This document shows positions 7,377 through 15,860 of a stretch of 35,297 nucleotides of DNA, one piece after another. Made by a program: the position numbers and the translations under genes. Within the stretch, counting starts at the first letter, position 1; every line of letters starts with the position of its first letter. The notes under the pieces were generated by a model that was not told the DNA's origin, ran no database searches, and was given only the letters and a program-made list of their open reading frames with translations. This stretch comes from TMED27 sp964350695 (GTDB lineage Bacteria > Pseudomonadota > Alphaproteobacteria > Micavibrionales > Micavibrionaceae), in the NCBI GenBank assembly GCA_964350695.1, contig CAYGKM010000014.1:1-35297 (forward strand), in the 5' to 3' direction.

Positions 7377-10300
7377 AAGAACCGACATAAAATCTATCGC
7401 AATCATTGGCGCAGGCCCCATCGTGATCGGCCAAGCGTGTGAGTTCGATTATTCGGGCGCGCAAGCGTGTAAAGCGTTGAAGGAGGAAGGCTACCGGATC
7501 ATCCTGATCAACTCCAACCCCGCCACAATCATGACCGACCCCGAGATGGCCGATGCGACCTATATCGAGCCGATCACCCCGAAAGTCGTGGCGAAGATTT
7601 TGCGGAAAGAGCGCCCCGATGCGCTGCTGCCGACCATGGGCGGGCAAACCGCGCTGAATACGGCGCTGGCTTTGGAAGAAATGGGCGTTTTGGAAGAGCT
7701 TGGTATCGAGATGATCGGCGCGAAAGCGGATGTGATTGATAAGGCCGAGAACCGCGAGCGTTTCAAAGCGTGCATGGAAGAAATTGGTCTTGAATCTCCG
7801 CGCAGTGAAGTTGTGAAAACCATGGAAGCGGCGCGTGAAGTGCTTGCCGAATTTGGCCTGCCTCTGATTATCCGCCCCAGTTTCACTATGGGCGGCACAG
7901 GCGGCGGCGTGGCCTATAACAAGGCCGAATTTGAAACGATTGTGAAATCAGGCCTTGATGCCTCCCCTACCACCGAAGTGCTGATTGATGAGAGCCTTTT
8001 GGGGTGGAAAGAATATGAAATGGAGGTGGTGCGCGATAAAAACGATAACTGCATCATCATCTGCGCCATCGAGAACATCGACCCGATGGGCGTACATACA
8101 GGGGATTCCATCACGGTGGCCCCTGCCCTGACGCTGACCGATAAAGAATATCAGATCATGCGTACAGCGAGCCTTAATGTGCTGCGCGCGATTGGCGTGG
8201 AGACAGGCGGATCGAATGTGCAGTTCGGGATGTGCCCTGATACGGGCCGTATGGTTGTGATCGAGATGAACCCGCGCGTATCGCGCTCAAGCGCGCTGGC
8301 GTCCAAGGCCACGGGCTTCCCGATTGCGAAGATCGCGGCGAAACTGGCGGTAGGCTATACGCTCGATGAGCTGGGCAATGATATTACGGGCGGGAAAACG
8401 CCTGCATCCTTCGAGCCGACAATTGATTATGTGGTGACGAAAGTACCGCGTTTTGCGTTCGAGAAGTTCAAAGGCGCGTCCAATAATTTGACGACTGCCA
8501 TGAAATCTGTGGGCGAAGCGATGTCGATTGGCCGCAGCTTCGAAGAGAGCCTGCAAAAAGCGATGCGCAGCCTTGAAAAAGGCCTGACAGGCCTTGAGCC
8601 TATGCCGAATATGGAGTTGGACGAGTTGCGCAGTGAAATTGCGCGCCCCACGCCGCAGCGGATTCTTTATGTGGCCGAAGGCCTGTATCAGGGCCTTAGC
8701 ATTGATGAAGTCTACTCACTTTGTAAATTCGATAAATGGTTCCTCGAGCGCATTAATAACATCATGCAGGCAGAGCGCAATTTCCGCGAGAACGGCTTGC
8801 CGACAACGGCGGAAGGCTGGATGAAGCTCAAGAAGCTGGGCTTTGCGGATGCGCAGCTTGCAAAGATCATGAAGGTTGATGAAAACGATGTCCGCAAGGC
8901 GCGGCATGCGCATAATATTCGCCCTGTTTATAAACGCGTGGACACATGCGCGGGCGAGATTCCTTCCGCTACGCCCTATATGTATAGCTGTTATGAGGGC
9001 AATGGCCTTCAGCCTGCGGAATGTGAATCCGCGCCCACAGATCGCGAGAAAATCATCATCCTCGGCGGCGGGCCAAACCGCATCGGCCAAGGAATCGAGT
9101 TCGATTATTGCTGCGTGCATGCGGCCTACGCGCTGCGGGATGCGGGGTATGAAACCATTATGGTGAACTGCAACCCCGAAACGGTTTCCACGGATTATGA
9201 TACGTCTGATCGTCTGTATTTCGAGCCACTCACGGAAGAAGATGTGGTCGAGCTTATTCATGCGGAAATGCAAAACGGCACAGTGAAAGGCGTAATTGTG
9301 CAGCTTGGCGGTCAAACACCGCTTAAGCTTGCAGACGCATTGCAAGCGCAGGGCATTCCGATTCTCGGCACTTCACCGGATATGATTGATCTGGCGGAAG
9401 ACCGCGAGCGTTTTCAGCAGCTTGTGAATACTCTCAAACTTAAACAGCCGCCAAACGGCATTGCGTCTTCCATGCAAGAGGCTTTGGAGAAGGCCGAAGA
9501 TATCGGCTTCCCGCTTGTTATTCGCCCCTCATATGTTTTGGGCGGGCAAGGCATGGAGATCGTGCATTCGATGGAAGAGCTTGAGCGTTATATCAATGTT
9601 GCGGTGAAGGTTTCCAATGACTGCCCCGTTTTGCTTGACCGCTATCTTAAATCCGCGATTGAGCTTGATGTCGATGCGCTGTGTGATGCTGACGGCGAAG
9701 TCTATGTCTCCGGGATCATGGAGCATATCGAAGAAGCGGGCATTCACTCGGGCGATAGTGCCTGCGTGCTTCCGCCGCATTCGCTGTCCCCCGAAACCGT
9801 GAAAGAGCTTGAGCGCCAGACAATTGCGCTTGCGAAAGCCCTGAATGTGGTCGGCCTGATGAATGTGCAATTTGCAGTTCGTAAAGATGATGAAACGGGT
9901 GAGGATGTGGTTTACCTGATTGAGGTGAACCCGCGCGCGTCCCGCACAGTGCCGTTTGTTGCCAAGGCCACGGGCGTGCCGGTTGCCAAGATTGCGGCGC
10001 GCCTCATGGCGGGTGAGAAGCTTGCTGATTTCAAAGATATATTGGTTGGTATGCCGCATGATCTTTATGCAGTGAAGGCCCCTGTCTTCCCGTTTGATCG
10101 TTTCCCCGGCGTGGAGCCGTTGCTCGGCCCCGAGATGAAATCTACGGGTGAAGTGATGGGCATTGATAAGAACCTTGCCCATGCCATTGCGAAATCACAA
10201 TTAGCGGCGAAAACTTTGCTGCCGAAATCCGGCAAGGTATTCCTGTCCGTGAAAAACGATGACAAAGAAAACCTTTTGCCTATTGCCCGCGACCTTGAGG

Positions 10301-10653
10301 AGATGGGCTTTGAGCTTGTCGCCACCGGCGGGACATGCCGCTATCTGCAAGAAAACGGCGTCACGGTCAAGCGCGTGAACAAGGTGCTGGAAGGTCAGCC
10401 GCATATTCTGGACGCCATTATCAACGGTGATATCGCGCTGATGATTAACTCGACCACGAAATCATCACAAGCGGTGGCGGATTCAAACAACATCCGCCGC
10501 ATGGCGCTGATGAACAAGATCCCCTATTACACGCTTCTCACGGCGGCCTCGGCGGCGGTGAAGGCCATTCGGGCGATCAAATCCAAGGATATTGAGGTGG
10601 AAGCCCTCCAGAACTATTTCCCCGTGAAAAAGCTCAAAAAAGACGCGGCATAA
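7369..10653 (+). CDS. carB: carbamoyl phosphate synthetase large subunit
   Basis: Uses two ATP, bicarbonate and ammonia to make carbamoyl phosphate. The 1094-aa product has the usual order. A first ATP-grasp half (IIGAGPIVIGQACEFDYSG, later RPSFTMGGTGGG) spans residues 1 to about 400, followed by an oligomerisation region. The second ATP-grasp half (ILGGGPNRIGQGIEFDYCCV, later RPSYVLGGQGME) starts near 560. A C-terminal allosteric MGS-like domain from about 940 contains LVATGGTCRYLQENGV. The start at 7369 (MPKRTDIKS) is chosen over the longer frame because it matches the family N-terminus. It overlaps the carbonic anhydrase stop by eight bases. E. coli CarB is 1073 aa. Confidence 0.98.
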   Translation: MPKRTDIKSIAIIGAGPIVIGQACEFDYSGAQACKALKEEGYRIILINSNPATIMTDPEMADATYIEPITPKVVAKILRKERPDALLPTMGGQTALNTALALEEMGVLEELGIEMIGAKADVIDKAENRERFKACMEEIGLESPRSEVVKTMEAAREVLAEFGLPLIIRPSFTMGGTGGGVAYNKAEFETIVKSGLDASPTTEVLIDESLLGWKEYEMEVVRDKNDNCIIICAIENIDPMGVHTGDSITVAPALTLTDKEYQIMRTASLNVLRAIGVETGGSNVQFGMCPDTGRMVVIEMNPRVSRSSALASKATGFPIAKIAAKLAVGYTLDELGNDITGGKTPASFEPTIDYVVTKVPRFAFEKFKGASNNLTTAMKSVGEAMSIGRSFEESLQKAMRSLEKGLTGLEPMPNMELDELRSEIARPTPQRILYVAEGLYQGLSIDEVYSLCKFDKWFLERINNIMQAERNFRENGLPTTAEGWMKLKKLGFADAQLAKIMKVDENDVRKARHAHNIRPVYKRVDTCAGEIPSATPYMYSCYEGNGLQPAECESAPTDREKIIILGGGPNRIGQGIEFDYCCVHAAYALRDAGYETIMVNCNPETVSTDYDTSDRLYFEPLTEEDVVELIHAEMQNGTVKGVIVQLGGQTPLKLADALQAQGIPILGTSPDMIDLAEDRERFQQLVNTLKLKQPPNGIASSMQEALEKAEDIGFPLVIRPSYVLGGQGMEIVHSMEELERYINVAVKVSNDCPVLLDRYLKSAIELDVDALCDADGEVYVSGIMEHIEEAGIHSGDSACVLPPHSLSPETVKELERQTIALAKALNVVGLMNVQFAVRKDDETGEDVVYLIEVNPRASRTVPFVAKATGVPVAKIAARLMAGEKLADFKDILVGMPHDLYAVKAPVFPFDRFPGVEPLLGPEMKSTGEVMGIDKNLAHAIAKSQLAAKTLLPKSGKVFLSVKNDDKENLLPIARDLEEMGFELVATGGTCRYLQENGVTVKRVNKVLEGQPHILDAIINGDIALMINSTTKSSQAVADSNNIRRMALMNKIPYYTLLTAASAAVKAIRAIKSKDIEVEALQNYFPVKKLKKDAA

Positions 10654-10730
10654 AATAAATATTTTTTCTCTGGAACATTGTCTTTTTTCATGCGTTAGAT
10701 GCGGTGTCTAACACAAAAAGGAGAATAGAC

Positions 10731-11126
10731 ATGACTACCACTAAGAAACTTGCACTTTATTCTACTGTTGCCATTCTTGGTCTTGGCGTGACAGCCGCAC
10801 AAGCCGAAATGAACACAAGCGCAGCGCCAAGCCTTGATGCCGGCGTTTCCGTTGAAGCCATGGAAAACAAGGCCGAAGCTAAAGTTGAAGCAGATGTAAA
10901 AGCAGACGCAGAAACCAACACAGATATGAAATTCACAGCCGTTGATGAAAACGCCGATGGCGAAATCAATGAGACTGAATTTTCAAACGCTGTTGATGCG
11001 GATACAAGCGCAGCATCATTTTCTACACTTGATGCAGACAAGAACGGTTCATTGAACAAAACTGAGTTCGATGTGATGGCTGAAATGGCTACTGAAGCGA
11101 AATCCAAGACTAAATCTGCAATGTAG
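10731..11126 (+). CDS. secreted or periplasmic EF-hand protein (131 aa)
   Basis: The start at 10731 has an excellent ribosome binding site (AAGGAG, seven bases away) and gives a clean signal peptide. That consists of a KK pair, a hydrophobic core and cleavage after AQA at residue 25. A charged low-complexity stretch rich in Ala, Glu, Lys and Asp follows. Two complete EF-hand loops come next: residues 72-83 (DENADGEINETE) and 101-112 (DADKNGSLNKTE), each with acidic positions 1, 3, 5 and 12. The protein probably binds calcium outside the cytoplasm; the physiological role is unknown. It is single-gene, with its own terminator, and is followed by a second secreted EF-hand protein of similar design. 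Confidence 0.85.
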   Translation: MTTTKKLALYSTVAILGLGVTAAQAEMNTSAAPSLDAGVSVEAMENKAEAKVEADVKADAETNTDMKFTAVDENADGEINETEFSNAVDADTSAASFSTLDADKNGSLNKTEFDVMAEMATEAKSKTKSAM

Positions 11127-11153
11127 TTTTCATTCCATGATTTAGAGAAAAAG

Positions 11154-11177
11154 GTCGGCGTTTGCCGGCTTTTTTTT
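11154..11177 (+). terminator. intrinsic terminator after the first EF-hand gene
   Basis: GTCGGC (11154-11159) pairs with GCCGGC (11164-11169) across a GTTT loop and is followed by eight T residues. It lies 27 bp after the stop codon at 11126. Confidence 0.88.
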
Positions 11178-11271
11178 ATGGCGCGAAAATAACAAAACGG
11201 AATATAAGAACATTGGGAACTTATTTTATTACCATGCGTATGCATTGTATAACTCTAAAGGAGATATTGAG

Positions 11272-11724
11272 ATGACCAACACATTTAAATTTACACTTTT
11301 AACCGCCGCAGCCGTTTTTGCACTTGGTGCAGTTGCTGCAAATGCTAAAACCATGAATAATGAAGCCGAGGTTGTTTCAACAACCCGCGTCACCACAACC
11401 ACACAAACACAAGAGAAAACCGCGGACATTCCCGGACCGCAGGATTCTAAAGAAGAGTCACTGGTTTGGTATGAAAGCTCAAATGGCGGCCTTTTGAAGG
11501 TTGATAAAAACTTCGCCAAATTCGACAACAACAGAAACGGATCGATTTCGTCTTACGAATTTAACAAGAACATTGATCCCTCGTCCCCGACGACTTTCGC
11601 TTCTGTTGATACAGACAATAACGGTCAATTGACCGAGTCAGAGTTTAACAATATTATTCTCGAAAAAGTGACGATCACAGAGACAACTGTGACCGAAACC
11701 GAAATGACGATCTCTGAAGAATAA
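11272..11724 (+). CDS. second secreted or periplasmic EF-hand protein (150 aa)
   Basis: The start at 11272 follows AAAGGAG at eight bases and gives a signal peptide with cleavage after AANA near residue 25. The mature part starts with a Thr- and Glu-rich stretch. It carries two EF-hand loops, residues 85-96 (DNNRNGSISSYE) and 113-124 (DTDNNGQLTESE), and ends in a Thr/Glu-repeat tail. The layout of signal peptide, low-complexity linker and two EF-hands matches the preceding gene, which suggests an old duplication, although the linkers differ. Terminators on both sides make it a separate transcription unit. Its function is not known; an extracytoplasmic calcium-binding role is inferred. Confidence 0.85.
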   Translation: MTNTFKFTLLTAAAVFALGAVAANAKTMNNEAEVVSTTRVTTTTQTQEKTADIPGPQDSKEESLVWYESSNGGLLKVDKNFAKFDNNRNGSISSYEFNKNIDPSSPTTFASVDTDNNGQLTESEFNNIILEKVTITETTVTETEMTISEE

Positions 11725-11762
11725 TTGACAGTTTAAAAAATATAGCCTAATTTAAGAATATT

Positions 11763-11790
11763 CCCGCCCGTTGTGGCGGGTTTATTTTTT
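11763..11790 (+). terminator. intrinsic terminator after the second EF-hand gene
   Basis: CCCGCC (11763-11768) and GGCGGG (11775-11780) form a GC-rich stem around CGTTGT, followed by TTTATTTTTT. It ends only 18 bp before the greA start codon. Confidence 0.88.
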
Positions 11791-11808
11791 GTTAAAACGA
11801 GAGCTAAG

Positions 11809-12282
11809 ATGGATAAAATTCCAGTTACAAAACAAGGCTTCGAAAGACTTGAAGTCGAGTTGAAAAATTTAATTTCCGTGCAGCGCCCCAAGGTCATTTC
11901 CGACATTGCGACGGCGCGCGAACATGGCGACCTTTCCGAAAATGCCGAATATCATGCTGCGCGTGAGCAGCAGAGCTTCATCGAAGGCCGCATTCAGGAG
12001 CTTGAAGCGGTGACGGGCCGCGCGCAAATCATTGACCCGACAAGCCTTTCGGGTGAAAAGGTTGTCTTCGGCGCGACGGTGACGATCGTGAACGAAGAAA
12101 CCGATGAAGAAAAAACATATCAAATCGTCGGCGATTATGAGGCCAATCTTGAAGAGGGCCGCATTTCCATCAGCTCACCTATCGCGCGCGGGCTTATCGG
12201 CAAAAGCCAAGGCGACAGCGTTGTGATTAAAACGCCTAAAGGGGTTGGTGATTACGAAATTCTTGACGTGAAGTTTAAATAA
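11809..12282 (+). CDS. greA: transcription elongation factor GreA
   Basis: Rescues backtracked RNA polymerase by promoting cleavage of the transcript 3' end. The 157-aa product matches the family length (E. coli 158). The N-terminal coiled coil spans about residues 1-75 and includes ISDIATAREHGDLSENAEYH, holding the acidic tip (Asp, Glu) that reaches the active site. The C-terminal FKBP-like domain includes ISISSPIARGLIGKSQGD. The start at 11809 (MDKIPVTKQGF) is the family start; the frame is open upstream through the preceding terminator. That terminator lies just 18 bp upstream, so expression depends on read-through or on a promoter overlapping the second EF-hand gene. It follows carB in the usual alphaproteobacterial order, with the EF-hand genes inserted. 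Confidence 0.97.
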   Translation: MDKIPVTKQGFERLEVELKNLISVQRPKVISDIATAREHGDLSENAEYHAAREQQSFIEGRIQELEAVTGRAQIIDPTSLSGEKVVFGATVTIVNEETDEEKTYQIVGDYEANLEEGRISISSPIARGLIGKSQGDSVVIKTPKGVGDYEILDVKFK

Positions 12283-12316
12283 AAAGCGGACTTAGTCCGA
12301 AATGCTGGTCCGCTTT
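12283..12316. terminator. bidirectional intrinsic terminator between greA and the Lrp gene
   Basis: AAAGCGGAC (12283-12291) pairs perfectly with GTCCGCTTT (12308-12316). It lies between the convergent stops of greA and the Lrp-family gene. The A-rich and T-rich arm ends allow function in either direction. The 16-nt loop is long. Confidence 0.75.
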
Positions 12317-12320
12317 CTGG

Positions 12321-12794
12321 TTATTCGCCTATCGGCACGCCGGGTATGTCCTTGGCGCTGCGAATGTTCAGCGATGATTTCACAGACGTAACATTCGGCG
12401 CGGAGGTCAGTTCTTTCGACAAAAATGCCTGATAGCTATCCCAATCTTTTGCGACAATGCGCAGCATGAAATCCACATCCCCCGCAAGCATATGGCATTC
12501 GCGCACCATTGGCAGAGACACCATTTTCTTTTCAAAGGTTTCGAGGTCTTTTTCGGCCTGACTGGTGAGTTTTACGCTGGCGAAAACCGTCACGCCATAG
12601 CCCAAAATTGAAGGGTCAATTTTCGCGTGATAGCTCTGGATATAGCCCGCCTCTTCCAATGCGCGGACACGGCGCAGGCATGGCGGCGCGGAAATGCCCA
12701 CATCTTTGGCCAAATCAACATTGCTCATACGCCCTGAATTCTGGAGGTTTTCGAGGATTTTCTTGTCGATTTTATCGAGCTTCGCGCCGCGCAT
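12321..12794 (-). CDS. Lrp/AsnC-family transcriptional regulator
   Basis: DNA-binding feast/famine regulator of about 157 aa. The N-terminal winged helix-turn-helix contains LDKIDKKILENLQNSGRMSN and the recognition stretch VGISAPPCLRRVRALEEAGY. The C-terminal RAM ligand-binding domain includes VRECHMLAGDVDFMLRIVA. Two ATG codons compete, 12800 and 12794. I chose 12794 because AAAGGG sits about eight bases before it but only two before the other, and the family often begins close to KLD. It is divergent from the ELM1-family gene. The ligand is unknown. Confidence 0.93.
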   Translation of the reverse strand: MRGAKLDKIDKKILENLQNSGRMSNVDLAKDVGISAPPCLRRVRALEEAGYIQSYHAKIDPSILGYGVTVFASVKLTSQAEKDLETFEKKMVSLPMVRECHMLAGDVDFMLRIVAKDWDSYQAFLSKELTSAPNVTSVKSSLNIRSAKDIPGVPIGE

Positions 12795-12877
12795 AGTCAT
12801 TACCCTTTGATTAAATCGTTTCACAAAACATACCCGCCTTGATATAAAGTTGCGCAAGGAAAAACACAAGTATATTC

Positions 12878-13813
12878 ATGTCAGAGCGTTCACAAAATAT
12901 TACATGCTGGATTATCACCGAAGGGATTGCGGGGACGGAAAACCAATGTCTGGGCGTCGCGGAAGCGCTTGGCGTAATCCCGGAGATTAAGCACATAGGC
13001 TTGCGCCAGCCGTGGAAGAGCCTTTCGCCTTATCTGGGGTTTGAATGCGCGTATAGCTTCTCCCCTGCCCTTCAAGGCCCGTGGCCGGATTTGTTGATTG
13101 CCTCGGGGCGCAAATCCATTGCCGCTTCGCGCTATATTAAGCGCAAGAGCGGCGGGAAAACCTTTACCGTGCAAATCCAAGACCCGCGCGTAAACCCCGT
13201 CCAGTTCGACCTTGTGGCTGTGCCTGCGCATGACCCGAGCCGCGGCGAAAATGTTATTGTGACAACCGCTGCGCCAAACCGCATAGCGCCCCAGAAATTG
13301 GAAGAGGCGAAAGCCGCTTTTCCGCAATTAGGAAAGTTATCCTCGCCGCGGGTTGCCGTTTTAATCGGCGGGAATAGCAAGGCCTACACCCTTACGCCTT
13401 CGATCACGCACAAGCTTGCCGAGCAGCTTCAGGGCTTGAATGCCAGCCTTATGATAACAGCCTCGCGGCGTACAGGTGCAGAAAACGAAGCCATGCTGCG
13501 CGATGCATTATCGGGGCATTATTTCTGGGATGGCAGCGGCGAGAACCCGTATTTTGCGCTTTTGGGTTGGGCGGATTTCATCTTGGTTACGGCGGATAGT
13601 GCCTCGATGCTGTCCGAGGCTTGCACAAGCGGAAAGCCGGTTTATATGATTTCTATGGATGGCGGTCATCCGCGCATTGACAAGATGCATGAAAACCTTC
13701 GACAATCAGGGTGTTTAAGGGATTTTGAAGGTAAGCTTGAGGGTTGGAAATGCGAACCTTTGAGAGAGGCTCGGATGGTCGCGGATGAAATTAAGAAGAG
13801 AATGAATTTATGA
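12878..13813 (+). CDS. ELM1-family (mitochondrial fission ELM1-like, DUF1022) protein
   Basis: 311 aa. Family signs are WIITEGIAGTENQCLGVAEA at the start, PDLLIASGRKSIAASRYIK, QIQDPRVNP in the middle and VTADSASMLSEACTSGKPVY near the end. Plants have a homologue acting in mitochondrial fission, while the bacterial role is unknown. The C-terminal motif resembles the nucleotide-sugar-binding half of GT-B glycosyltransferases, which hints at glycan or envelope work (inference). Its stop overlaps the trxB start (ATGA), so the two are translationally coupled. No clear ribosome binding site precedes the start. Confidence 0.88.
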   Translation: MSERSQNITCWIITEGIAGTENQCLGVAEALGVIPEIKHIGLRQPWKSLSPYLGFECAYSFSPALQGPWPDLLIASGRKSIAASRYIKRKSGGKTFTVQIQDPRVNPVQFDLVAVPAHDPSRGENVIVTTAAPNRIAPQKLEEAKAAFPQLGKLSSPRVAVLIGGNSKAYTLTPSITHKLAEQLQGLNASLMITASRRTGAENEAMLRDALSGHYFWDGSGENPYFALLGWADFILVTADSASMLSEACTSGKPVYMISMDGGHPRIDKMHENLRQSGCLRDFEGKLEGWKCEPLREARMVADEIKKRMNL

Positions 13814-14793
13814 GTGAGATTAAGCATAGCAAAGTATTGATTATCGGCTCCGGCCCTGCGGGCTATACAGCCGCGATTTATGCGGCGCGGGCGAATTTGA
13901 AACCGATACTCGTGACAGGATATGAACCCGGCGGGCAGCTTATGATAACCACGGAAGTTGAAAACTATCCCGGTTTTGCGAATGTGATTGAAGGCCCATG
14001 GCTGATGGAGCAAATGCGCGGACAAGCCGAGAATGTCGGCACGGAATTGATCAGCGATTACATCAAGGAAGTTGATTTATCCGTTCGTCCGTTCAAAGCG
14101 ATCGGCGATCAGGGACAGGTTTATACGGGCGATACCGTGATTATCTCTACGGGCGCGAAGGCGCGCTGGCTAGGGCTTGAGAGCGAAAAGAAATTTCAGG
14201 GCAAAGGCGTTTCCGCATGCGCGACCTGTGACGGGTTTTTCTTTAAAGGCAAAGAGGTTGCCGTGGTTGGCGGCGGGAACTCCGCCGTGGAAGAAGCGCT
14301 CTTCCTCACGAATTTTTGCTCGAAGGTGACGCTTATTCACCGCCGTGATTCTTTGCGCGCCGAGAAGATCATGCAGCAGCGTTTGTTTGATAATGAAAAA
14401 GTTGAAATCCTTTGGGATACAACCGTGGAAGAAGTGCTGGGGGACGCCACAGGCATGACGGGTTTGCGCCTGAAAAGCACGAAAACAGGCGAAGAAAGCG
14501 AGCTTAGCGCCGATGGTATGTTCGTGGCGATTGGCCATGACCCTGCGACGGAATTGTTTAAAGGCCAGCTTGAGATGGATGATGAGGGATATTTGATTAC
14601 CGCCCCCGATTCCACGGCCACCTCTATCGCAGGCGTTTATGGCGCGGGCGACGTGGCGGACCACACATACCGCCAAGCCGTGACAGCGGCGGGGATGGGA
14701 TGCATGTCAGCGTTGGAAGCAGACCGCTTTTTGGCGATGCAGAATGCCGCGCAGAAAAAGGCCGGTGAAAAACAGGCTGAAGCGGCGGAATAA
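13810..14793 (+). CDS. trxB: thioredoxin-disulfide reductase
   Basis: FAD enzyme that reduces thioredoxin with NADPH. The FAD-binding motif GSGPAGYTAAIYAARANL is near the N-terminus. The redox-active pair Cys137-Ala-Thr-Cys140 lies in ACATCDGFFF. The NADPH site is VVGGGNSAVEEALFL, and the second FAD contact is GVYGAGDVADHTYRQAVTAA. At 327 aa it is slightly long through an Ala/Lys/Glu tail. It is coupled to the ELM1-family gene by a 4-base overlap and followed after 18 bp by the LysR gene. The trxB to LsrB-like order is common in Alphaproteobacteria. Confidence 0.97.
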   Translation: MSEIKHSKVLIIGSGPAGYTAAIYAARANLKPILVTGYEPGGQLMITTEVENYPGFANVIEGPWLMEQMRGQAENVGTELISDYIKEVDLSVRPFKAIGDQGQVYTGDTVIISTGAKARWLGLESEKKFQGKGVSACATCDGFFFKGKEVAVVGGGNSAVEEALFLTNFCSKVTLIHRRDSLRAEKIMQQRLFDNEKVEILWDTTVEEVLGDATGMTGLRLKSTKTGEESELSADGMFVAIGHDPATELFKGQLEMDDEGYLITAPDSTATSIAGVYGAGDVADHTYRQAVTAAGMGCMSALEADRFLAMQNAAQKKAGEKQAEAAE

Positions 14794-14811
14794 ATCCGCT
14801 ATGATCCCCAC

Positions 14812-15708
14812 ATGACTATGGATTGGGACAAACTCAGAATTTTCAGGATCGTGGCAGGCGCGGGCAGCTTTACCGAGGCCGGTGATGCGCTGAATTTAAG
14901 CCAGTCATCGGTATCCAGACAAATAGCCGCCCTTGAGCACCATCTTGGCGCGACCCTGTTTCACCGTCATGCGCGGGGGTTGATCCTTACCGAGCAGGGC
15001 GAAATTTTGCGCAAAACCGCCGATGAGATGTTTCAGAATTTGCATGTGACCGAAGGGAAGCTTCAGGACACAAGCCGCCTGCCCGAAGGGCCATTGGTGA
15101 TTACGATTTCCGAATTTATTGGATCGACTTGGCTGGTGCCGCGATTGAAAAAATTCAGGGAGCAGTATCCGCAAATTCAGTTGACTGTTTTGCTTGATGA
15201 CCGCGTTCTTAATATCGGGATGCGCGAGGCCGATGCTGCGATACGCCTGCATAAACCCAGAGACCCGGAGCTTATTCAGCGCAAACTGACCAGCGTGAAC
15301 TTCCATATTTGCGGCTCCAAGGACTATTTCGCCAAGCACGGCACACCGAAAAACGCGCAAGAGCTTAAAGACCATAGCTTGATCGGTTTTCCTGAAAACA
15401 TCATCAGTCCCCTGCCCCAGCCGAACTGGCTTTTTGATGTGGCGGGTGTGGATATTGAAAAAGATAATAACATTATGATGATGACCTCTATGTATGCGGT
15501 GCATAAAGCCGCGCAGGCTGGTGTCGGTCTTGCGGTTTTGCCTGATTATTTGATAAAAACCAAGGAATCGCTGGTCGGGATTTTGGATGATTTGCGTCAA
15601 CCGTCTGCCGACATGTATTTCACGTATGCGCAAGAGCGGAAGAACGCGCGGAAAATTAATGTCTTTCGGGACTTCCTGATAGACAGTATTCAAGAGACCG
15701 AATTCTGA
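14812..15708 (+). CDS. LysR-family regulator of the LsrB/VtlR type
   Basis: 298 aa. The N-terminal winged helix-turn-helix (DWDKLRIF, then LNLSQSSVSRQIAALEHHLG) is followed by HRHARGLILTEQGEIL. This closely follows rhizobial LsrB as I remember it, including the very N-terminus. The C-terminal LysR substrate domain runs from about residue 95. In Sinorhizobium, Agrobacterium and Brucella this regulator (LsrB or VtlR) affects envelope, redox and host-interaction genes and lies beside the abcR small RNA genes, which VtlR activates. Here a small RNA candidate with a LysR-type box follows in the same orientation, matching that arrangement. The start at 14812 fits the family N-terminus; 14818 is possible. 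The ribosome binding site is weak. Confidence 0.9.
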   Translation: MTMDWDKLRIFRIVAGAGSFTEAGDALNLSQSSVSRQIAALEHHLGATLFHRHARGLILTEQGEILRKTADEMFQNLHVTEGKLQDTSRLPEGPLVITISEFIGSTWLVPRLKKFREQYPQIQLTVLLDDRVLNIGMREADAAIRLHKPRDPELIQRKLTSVNFHICGSKDYFAKHGTPKNAQELKDHSLIGFPENIISPLPQPNWLFDVAGVDIEKDNNIMMMTSMYAVHKAAQAGVGLAVLPDYLIKTKESLVGILDDLRQPSADMYFTYAQERKNARKINVFRDFLIDSIQETEF

Positions 15709-15786
15709 TTTGTTTTCCTAATATAGTCTTTTTTTCAATATGATAGGCATAGAAACACCCCTTTTGTGATTCTTTTATGACACCAG

Positions 15787-15803
15787 CATGCAAAAAACGC
15801 ATG
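15787..15803. promoter_or_regulatory. candidate LysR-type box (T-N11-A) upstream of the small RNA
   Basis: CATGC (15787-15791) and GCATG (15799-15803) are inverted arms containing T15789-N11-A15801, the general LysR recognition pattern. The centre is about 66 bp upstream of the predicted RNA start, where LysR recognition sites usually lie. Direct binding by the neighbouring LsrB/VtlR-like protein is inferred. Confidence 0.5.
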
Positions 15804-15824
15804 ACAGTTGCGCGAAATTATCGG

Positions 15825-15854
15825 TTCTCATGCATGGCCGGACGAGTCTATAAC
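15825..15854 (+). promoter_or_regulatory. candidate sigma-70 promoter of the small RNA
   Basis: A good -10 element TATAAC (15849-15854, within CTATAA) is paired with a poor -35 element TTCTCA (15825-15830) at 18 bp spacing. Predicted start is near 15861. A weak -35 is expected for an activator-dependent promoter. Confidence 0.45.
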
Positions 15855-15860
15855 ACGCCT

